Origin: Haematococcus lacustris
Taxonomy: Eukaryota; Chlorophyta; Chlorophyceae; Chlamydomonadales; Haematococcaceae
Length of the DNA: 64,000 nt
NCBI GenBank assembly: GCA_030144725.1
Contig: JASKMD010000026.1
Span: 2,507,628-2,571,627 of the forward strand
Direction: 5' to 3'
Position 1 is the stretch's first letter. Every line of letters starts with the position of its first letter. The notes under the pieces were generated by a model. That model ran no database searches, had not been told where the DNA came from, and saw only the letters and a list, made by a program, of their open reading frames with translations. Shown piece by piece: positions 22,501-31,500 of the stretch. The translations under genes and the position numbers were made by a program.

Positions 22501-25500
22501 TGTGTGTTCCCTAGAGCCTCAAACCGCTGGATGCACCAGCAAAGTGCATTGTCTACACCTCCTGTGTGGTGCGTAATCATATCGTGTTTGTATTCGTGTG
22601 ACACACATCCCATGCACCAGCTCATGCATGAAAACATGCTTGTGGTTGTGTGCATGCAGGCTGGGAGGGCAGCTTGCCAACCTCTCACCAACCCGATACA
22701 TGGCGTCAGAGCTGGTGGGCATGACTAGCAAGGTGCCACCTCAAGTGCAGGCAACAGCGTATGGCCTGCTCGCATTCCTTGGTGAGTCCCATGGCCCTTC
22801 TCGCCACCATCAGCTGTCCACAACCAACATTGCTGCAACACCCGTATTGCTGCCACAACCATGCACACAGGCAGCAAGTGGGAAGGTAGCAACGGCATGC
22901 CCTGTGGCTACCCTCCTCACTTGATACATGCCTGACAATGTGAGGGCATAGCCTTTCTTTCTTCTCTGTTTGTGCTGTTTTTTGGCACCCTTGTGCTTGG
23001 AGGCAGTTGTCTTTCAGAAAAGCAGCTGCAGTCGTGATGCAGCAGCCAGGGGTGCGCACAGGTCGGCAGGTCCTTGCAGGGTATGTTGCCAGCTGCCAGC
23101 ATGCACCCTGACCAACAACATGCAAGCCTGCGTTGCACTGCAGGCAGTGCGAATGTGACCCTTGTGAGTGGACCATGGGTTGTAGGCCCCTTGATGCCAG
23201 CAATTGCAGTCCCAGGGCAGGCCAGGCTGAAACTGCTTGTTGGTCCAGCAGGCGTCACCCTGTCACCCTGTGCAGTGGGGTTGCCTGGGTGGGCGAGTCA
23301 TCACGATCAGTGTCGCCGCCAGTTCTAATCTGCCCCACAATCTGTCATGTGTAATGTCTGTGCTCACTCCCAGGGAGCTATGCAGAACCCGTATGTGAAC
23401 TCGGCACCAATCAGAACCTCAGGTGGGTTGTCAGTAGCCTAAGGAAGCCTCAAGAATAACATAAACATGGATATCCAGGCAAAAAGGCAGCCTATACATG
23501 AAAAACATGAAACATTAACATCAATATTGAGGCTGAAAGCAACAATGAATTTGTTTGCCGTTGCTGCCGCCATGCATGATCCGTCATGCGCATCATGTGG
23601 CTCTGCCATACCACTCTACACCCTCTGCACTATACGACTCAAATCCAGCAGCCTAGAGGCTGGCAGCCTGACCTATGTGGTGCTTGCTCTCTGTGCAGCG
23701 TTTGACCCCAAGCAGTGTGGTATCCCTGGTCATGGCTCCAACACCTGGGAGTTGGCCGGTTACAACTTTACTGACGTCCAGGTGTGTTGCCTGATCTGGA
23801 TGCATATTGAAACTAGCTACCATGGCCGGTGTGGGTGGTGCACCAAAGATGCTACAAGGTTTGGAAACACCCTAGGCAGCACCTCAACCCTTACTAGAGC
23901 CTACATGGGAGTGGACCACTCGGGAAGCTTACGAACACCCTGGGCTGCAAGACACTGTTTTTACGGCTTTGCGTTCTTAAGCACATCGCACAATGACTAG
24001 AAAGAACTGCTGGCTGTCCCATTTGTCCCATTCTGTTATCTGTCCCGGGCTGCAAGACACTGTTGGGAGAGGTTGGGAGGGCTTTGGGTGACCTGCACTG
24101 AGGCTGTGGGTGAGCTGTATAGTGTCTTTAGGCTATATGTACTAGCTGCTCGTGCTTAAGGTGCGGGTCACAAAGCAACTGAACCTGCTCCATGTGGTTG
24201 CAACAACCCACCCATCAACCGACTGCACAAGACGTTCCTGCAGCTCATATGTTGGGGGAAGCCAGCCAGCAGGCCTGGCCAGCTGCCTGCAGTTCAGGAG
24301 CTAGCGGGTGCATGACTCATCCGCTGTCGCCACCAAGCCCAGTTTCCTGTCCCACTACTGGAAGTTGCGCGGCAGCAAGTGCAGCACGTGCTGTAGCTGG
24401 TAGCATGCAGCTGGTGTTTGAGCTGAGCTGGGCTGGGCTAAGGATGCGTTAACTCTGTCTCTGTCTGTTTGTTTAGATACACGTCTGTTTGTTTAGGTTG
24501 CACTCAGTCAACCCTGCGTCACAGAAAACCTGCACGGTGATGACACCACACAGCCAGCCTTGGCTGACACAGCACGCCTACTGGTTGGATCTGCTCTGAC
24601 CACCTGGTCTGATCTGATCTGTTCTACCCAGGCATACGCCAGGACCTTGGAAGCTGTGCTGGCTTTGCCAGGAACTGCCATGGACTTCAGAGTGGCAGGT
24701 GTGGGCCACGCTGATGTGGTTGTGGCGTTGTTGGCAACACAAATGCGGCCTTGCGCTGACATCTTTACACTGCCTGGGCTGGACTGCGCAACGAAATTGA
24801 GTTCGAATGTGTCTATATATGACCCTAAACTACACCAACCTCAAAAAGAGCCTCATCAGCGTCATCAGCAGCAGCAGCAGCATGGCATCATTCCAGCCCT
24901 TCCACCCTTCCTACCCTTCCCACCCCTCCCACCCTTCCCACCCAGCATGCTTGGGCGCTGGTTAAGCCTGGTCAACCAGGCCAATTGCTTGCGGGCCCGC
25001 AGACAGCCTCAAGCCCCTGTCTCACCTGGAGAATGCACTGCTCTCTCTCATAGGCTGCAGCAACCCCCTGGTGAGGCCGGACTCGAGCTTAGGCTCTTTT
25101 GCCCATTTCCATCATGTCCTCTGTTGGTCCTTTCCTTAATGATATGCATAGGGTGCTATATACTATATATGGTGACATCAACTAAGTATATGGGGGAGTT
25201 GAAGGGAGTTTAGGGAATGAAGGGAAATGTAGGGTATAGGGGAACATAGGGTGATATGGTAGCGCATCCTGTGCATGGTCCCAGCGGCATGTGTGTTTCA
25301 TTGTCTACACCAAGCTCCACTGGTCTGTGCTGTGCCTGGCCCTGCCGACCTGCTCCCTGGCTTCAACACTTGTCCCACCAAGCTCTGCTGCCGGGCCTGT
25401 TCTGCAGGTGACCCGCAGTGCGGGCAGCCCAGCTGACTTTGCTGCCGCCGCCCACTCCATGACTGCCGGCCTGAGGGCGGTGAGGGACAGCCTGGGTGCA

Positions 25501-28500
25501 GCAGCCTTCAGGGAGCAGCTGTGGGGCACCACTGGCTTCGTGCCGCCTGCCCTGCCACCTCCACCCGCACCTCCTAGCCCACCACCAATGACAGGTGAGA
25601 TGTGCTGCAGCAGGCAGGAAGCTGTTGGAAGCTGTAGCTTCAGTAAGCTGGCAAAGCTTGGGTAGGTGCAGCTCCTGGTATGCCCAGGTGCAATGCAGGG
25701 CTTGCCATGCCTAGAGCTACATAGGATGCCTAGGGCTCTTCATGCTGTGTTGCATCCATGTGACCAGTTGCTTCAATCAGACCAACAAAACTTATTCAAC
25801 AAGGAAGGATATATCCATTCAGCAACATTATCAAAGCGGAGTGGTCGTGCTAGGGGGTGCATCAGGTCGCCATCTAATCGGAGTGCCGGCAACCGGAGTG
25901 GGGCGGAAATGAGATCCATTACACGATCATTACTTAGCCGGACGGACTGCAAAAGACGTCCATTACCGCGAGGCTGACAGTCACCTCCTGCTCTCCCAGG
26001 ATGCATCACGAGGTGTGATCAAGCACTTGCACTGAAAGCAGCAATGATCATCCACCCACTCGAGTTGCTTTAACCAGGCTCCAGGCTACACAGTCGCTAC
26101 AATCAGGCCACACAGATGCTGCAGCCGCCTTTCTCCTTCACGAGGAGCTCATGCACCTTCATAGGCATGTGATGATAATGATGATAATGATGCACCCCCG
26201 TGGTTACTTGCACAGCTGTAGTAGACGGCTACTCGCGCTTTGCATTAGACAGTTCGAGGAGGCTGCACCGAGGGAGGGCGGTTACATATCATAGCATGTG
26301 CCGTGTGACCGCAGACTCACATGCATTGAACACCCCCACACTCGCTCCCGCCATTGCCGTGCCGGTGGGGGTGTGCTCCTTCCTGGTGCTGCTGCTGGCC
26401 GCCATCACCACCCGCCTGCGACGCAACACCAAGCTGCACCACTCCCTGCTGGGCCATGTGCTGCTGCCTGCTGCTGGCGACAAGGCCACCCTGGTGGTTA
26501 CGGATGTGCAGGGCTCCAGCAAGCTTTGGGTGAGTGCCTGTAACACCGGGCTGAGACATCCATTGAACATCTGCCAAGCAACGTTATCTAAGTCATTTCC
26601 TATGCCTGTCTCAAGCTGCCCATGTAGTGAGACATAGGACAGCTACAGACAGGGCTGTAAACAGGCTTTAGACAGCATAGTATAGTACACACATAGGGAG
26701 CAGGTCACGCCCCAGGCGGAAGCTCCTTCCTCAATGCATGCCGGCTCCCACCCCAGAGCAGTCTTCTTCTTCTTCTTCTACTTCTTTGTCTTTTTTGTCT
26801 TGTAGTACAGACAGGCTATGGAAAGGCTGCAGCGTGGCTTCACACCGCTTACACAGCCGTGAAGCACTCTGGGTAGAACTCTGTCCCACATGTAGAACCT
26901 AGCCACTAGATGTTGAAGATTGTCTCAGGCTCGTTTTGCAAGTACCCGCAGAGGATGGCTTGCGAAATGCTGGCACTGGCTGCAGGAGACCATGCCACCT
27001 GGAGTAATGGACGTCGCCATGAAGCTGCATGATGACCTGGTGAGCTGTAGGGGCCGCAGTGCAGGGAAGGTCAGGGTCAGCAGGGAGGGTCAGGGTCAGC
27101 AGAGCCCGACAAAGGTACATCATGAGTGGAAGCACCCTGCCTCGTCCTGCCTGCTGCACACCATGGCACCTTTTCTCGTCTCCATGCCTGCCCTCTACTT
27201 GTGCGTGCAAGCACAACTAGTACCCGCTCCCCACAACTATACTGCCTCACAGCGCACGGGAGTTGGTGGTGACGGTTGGGCGGTGGGCAGGGAGAGGGAA
27301 GGAGAGAGGGGGCTTGTGGGCTGACCAGCCTGGCTGGCCTGCTGCCTGGCTAACATTAGTCCCTGTATGCCCAGGTGGGCAGTTGGGATGACATTGTGAT
27401 GGTTGTGAGGGTGGCTCCACACACGGTTCCAGCAGCTGCTCTCCTCTTGTGTTGCTCAGGTCAGGCGGCTGGCCTCGGACAGCTCCGGCTACGAGTGGGC
27501 CACTGAGGGGGACAGGTGACGGGGATCTTGCCGCATCCATTATGCCTTTCATTGCGTGTGAAGGGCATATAACTTCTCACTCTTTTGTTCAGCCATGCTG
27601 ACATGCCTGTTGAAGTCCCTGCTGCCTGCAGCTTCCTTCTGTGCTTCCACACCCCCTACACGGCCGTCATCTTCTCCACCCAGCTGCAGGTAGGCTGGTT
27701 GCGCGAGCCCTCCTCACAGTAGGTGTTTTGCCAGGTGCCACTGCTTATTGCTGACGGACAGCTTGCATCGCCCACCGAGCAAAAACCCTACCAGACCTGC
27801 GGAGTGGTGATCGGAGTGTGCCTGCAACCGCGCGTCCAGTCTTGGCCCGCGGTCTCACCTTTGCGAACACCACCACCTACCTGCTGTGCCGCACAGGAGG
27901 CACTGTTGGCCTGCTGTCATTGGCCAGCTGCGCTGCTCGGCTCCGGCAGCCCCAGCGAGCCTCTGTACCTGCTCCCTGCGGGGCTCAACCCTCAAGCAGC
28001 CAGTGTGCTTGACAGGCACACGGCGCACGGCCCACTCTCGGGCAGCGCGGCATCGGCCCCGGCATCGCTCCATGTCCCGCCACACTGCGCGGCCTTGCTG
28101 CATGCTGACCCCGTGACACAGCCCGGCAGTCCAGCCAAGAGCGGGGTGGACCATGAGATCAGCTTGGAGCTGTTAGTAGATACGCCTGGGAATAAGGTGG
28201 AGGGGTTGAGGCGGCAGCGCACCTTGGAGCTTCCTCAGCTCGCTGTTAATTTGTCACAAACGAGCGCAGCCAGCCTAACTGCCAGCAAGCCTGGCTCGAA
28301 CCTGTGGCTGCCCACCCGACAAGGCTCAAGGAGTGTGGCTTCTTTGCGGGCAGTTTGCAGCTCTAGCTCAAATGGCAGGAGTAAGCAGAAGCAAGATGGG
28401 GCGGTGGAGGTTGGCCAGGTCAGTACCAGAAAGCAGCAATGGTCATTTACCCAGCCACCTCCCTTCCATGGTCATGTCACGCCATGTTTCCTCCACCATC

Positions 28501-31500
28501 CAACCACGACCTTTTTGAGGTTTTTCAGCTGATGGCGGGGTGCTGCTGGGGCTGACTGCCATGGGCCACTGCCACCCACTGATTGATGTGCCAGTGCCTC
28601 CTCATGCATGCTGTGGCTACACAGGGCCTGCTGAGCTTGTTGGCAGGCCAGCTTTGGCCAGAGCTGCAAAGCTCAGTGGCTGCCTCTTCAACAACCCTGG
28701 GCGAGGCAAAGGTATTTGTCTCGCAGCAGTTGAGAGTGTGAGAGGAAGCCTGTATGTGACATTGTGAAAGCCTGTATTGCATGCTTCCCTTTATACATCC
28801 CGCCACCGCCTGCAGGCTGTCCTGCTGCACGCCCCACCCCTGCTGCTACCTCACGCCATGTCACCACGTTCGAGTGCCTGAACTGAACCAAGAGTGGATA
28901 CCCACACGCATCCTGCACTGGCAGTGTCATAAACACAGTAGTGCACACGCCACCAGATCAGTCCCTGTTTTGAATGCATCCTGTGTTGCACCTGCCCTAC
29001 CTGCAGGATGGGAGGATGGGACACAGTGGGCAGCTCCCACTGGCACTGCCAGGGGCGGTGGCCCAGGCCGCCCATGTCAGTCATGTTGGCTGGCAGCGGC
29101 TGTGTGAGCTGTATCGGGAGGTGGAGGTGGAGGAGCCAGGAGTCCTGACTGTGCTGGTGGGCCTCAGAGTCAGGGTGGTGAGTGTCCCGCTACCTGTGGC
29201 TGTGCATGAATACACTCTCTTGCCTTTACCCTCGCCATAGTCGCAAACCCTGGAGGGTGAAATTGAGGACACCGGTGACGGATAACAGTCTGACCACAAA
29301 TCGAGTGACGGGCAGGGACATGGGTTTGCGCTACCATTGTTTTGCAGGGCTTGCACACAGGCCTGGATTCTGACGAGGTGCTGGTGCAGAGCCGCATGGG
29401 GGCCAGCTCCACCACATACGGTGGGGCGGCCCTGGTGCTAGCCAAGGCTGTGCAGGTGCGTCGTGCTCATGTTCAGGCTTGGGGCCGCGTGGCAGCAGTG
29501 GGCAAGGCAAGGCAGGGTGGTTTGCGGCAGGTGTTTAGGAGTGGTGTGGCAGCAGTGGGCAAAGCAAGGCAGGGTGGTTTGAGGCTGGTGTTTAGGGGTG
29601 GTGTGGCAGCAGTGGGCAAGGCAAGGCAGGGTGGTGTGCGGCAGGTGTTTAGGGGTGGTGTGGCAGCAGTGGGCAAAGCAAGGCAGGGTGGTGTGAGGCT
29701 GGTGTTTAGGGGTGGTGTGGCAGCAGTGGGCAAGGCAAGGCAGGGTGGTGTGCGGCAGGTGTTTAGGGGTGGTTTGGCAGCAGTGGGCAAGGCAAGGCAG
29801 GGTGGTGTGCAGCTGGTGTGTGCTGCTGCAGGGCCCAGCTCAGGCTCTGGGGTACCCACTAGCACTCCACCTTGGGCTGAGCTAGGGGCCTTGCCTTGCC
29901 CTGCAGCTGGGCAGCATAGTGCAGTTTTTGAGCTGGGCAGCAATGCTGGCTGATCCTGCTCCCCTCTGCGTGATCTCAGCCCTGCCCTGTGTTGACATGC
30001 AGGCCTGCGCCCATGGAGGTCAGGTCACACTCAGCGCTGCAACCTTTGTCAAGGTAGGCACAGCCAAGGCCACAGCCCAGTCAGCAGCCCAGCACACACA
30101 GTGGTAAACATTGTGTTTTCTAATCAGATAAATACTATAACAATAAACTAGAAGGGCAGACCTCAGCAGTTAGCCCTGGCAGCTCAGCTGCTGCTCTCAA
30201 TGCCCCTTGCAAGCCCTACCTCTGGGACGCTCAGGGAGGGAGGTGTGTGGTTTTGCTGCTGCAGCTGCCTGTGGAGGAGCTGCGGGCTGCCGGCATCAGC
30301 GTGGCGCACATGGGTCAGCACCTGGTGGCGCTGGGGGAGGGCAAGGGCCACACGGCCCTGGACCTGTACTGTGCCTTCCTGAAAACCCCGGCCCATGCTC
30401 ACCGCCTGTGGGCCCTGGGGCCGCTGAGGTGAGACGTCGCCATCCCATGCTTGCATGGCATTTTTAGCCAGTGAGATATCAGGGCCCTGGACCTGACCCT
30501 AGCCAGTTTACAGGTGTAGCACCTTGCATGAGATGATGCAAAGATGATCATGAAAAGACAAGCTATTGGGCGTGGCAACCTGTTTCTTAGGTACTGGCCC
30601 GTGCCATGTCAAGAAAGAACTACCCATCAGCCACGTCAGGCTGAAGAACCATCCCTAGCACCTGGTTGTGGTGGCATCTCGCTTCATCGATGCTGCCTGC
30701 GCAAGTTCTCCCAGTCTGACGGCTGTACTGCTTGTGCCTGCTCCACAGGGTCGCTAGGCAGCTGCAGCCGGGTGTGCTGCACGCCCCCCACGGCACGGCT
30801 GCCACGGCCTTCATGTCCTGCCACGGGTTCGCACAGCTCAAGGCCTGGGATGCAAGTCTGGCCCAGGTGGGCACTGTCTGGCGGCGGCACGAGCCCAGGG
30901 ACTGCACAGTGCGCCAAACCGTAACCCTGCACTGACCTAGTCAGGCCCAGGATTTATTTGCTGAGCCCTGCTTTTGCTTGGCGGTGCCCTTCCGCTTCTT
31001 TCTCGCCATTGTGCCATTAGGTGCTGTGCTTTGAGACGTCTGTGACTTTTGCCGCAAAGATCCTAAGCCGCTTGGACGGCTGAAGTTCACGAAGTGATGA
31101 GCATGGAGGTGGTGATGGGAGGGAGAAACAGGGCGCTGAACAGGGAGGCAGTGCCAAATTTTACCCCTTGCCTTACACCTTTGTTGTTTGTGAGCGTCCT
31201 GAATAGGCATGGTCTTTCTGGTCATATGCAAACCCACCATCGCAATGTTGCTGTGCTGGCCTGCAGGAGTGCCTGGCCCTGTACCAAGCTACTGCCCAGC
31301 GCTTGCTGCTGCACGTTGCGGGCCTCCAGCTGCCTGCGGGGTACCTGGTGTCTACTGCGGATGAGGACGGCATGGTGCTGGCCGCCTTCTCCTCCAGCCT
31401 GCAGTGCCTGCACTGGGCGCTGCTTACCCTCACCACCTGCATGGACCTGGAGTGGCCCCAGGCACTGCTGGACAGTGTTTCTGGCGAGGAGGTGGTGACA

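Larger units (their letters stand above)
19526..25594 (+). other. Cyclase ectodomain block: signal peptide, solute-binding domain, Pro-rich stalk
   Basis: The first exon gives MLVALLALATIVPLAAVEDQ (ATG 19571), a classical signal peptide; an in-frame ATG at 19526 adds 15 residues. The ectodomain carries hallmarks of family 1 extracellular solute-binding proteins: YDVVLFPSNFLGDLGA, LEYPLLMYVNWPLLSYAY and FYPDTWQELVAVMRHV, with N-glycosylation sequons (NLT, NAT, NNT). The block ends in PPALPPPPAPPSPPP, a stalk before the membrane helix. Joining exon 10 to exon 11 in phase needs the acceptor at 23648; the more obvious acceptor at 23698 would give a stop. The end of exon 12 is also unclear, because a dispersed-repeat fragment lies at 24786-24823. 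Confidence 0.75.
26315..30053 (+). other. Cyclase membrane helix and catalytic domain C1
   Basis: The exon at 26315 encodes the membrane helix VCSFLVLLLAAITT, the basic stop-transfer LRRN, then LVVTDVQGSSKLW, the first metal-binding Asp motif of class III cyclases. Next come MDVAMKLHDDL, GYEWATEGD joined to SFLLCF (second metal-binding Asp), QEALLACCHWPAALL, a Ser/Pro-rich insertion of roughly 150 residues, then GLRVRV joined to GLHTGLD and YGGAALVLAKAV. C1 keeps both metal Asps but lacks the Asn and Arg of the transition-state pair (LVLAKAV in their place). Confidence 0.85.

Noticed and set aside
29342..29953. Extended 203-codon cyclase exon
   Set aside because: The exon ends at the GTGCGT donor after LAKAVQ; the rest is a 57-bp minisatellite, and the next exon continues the conserved domain.
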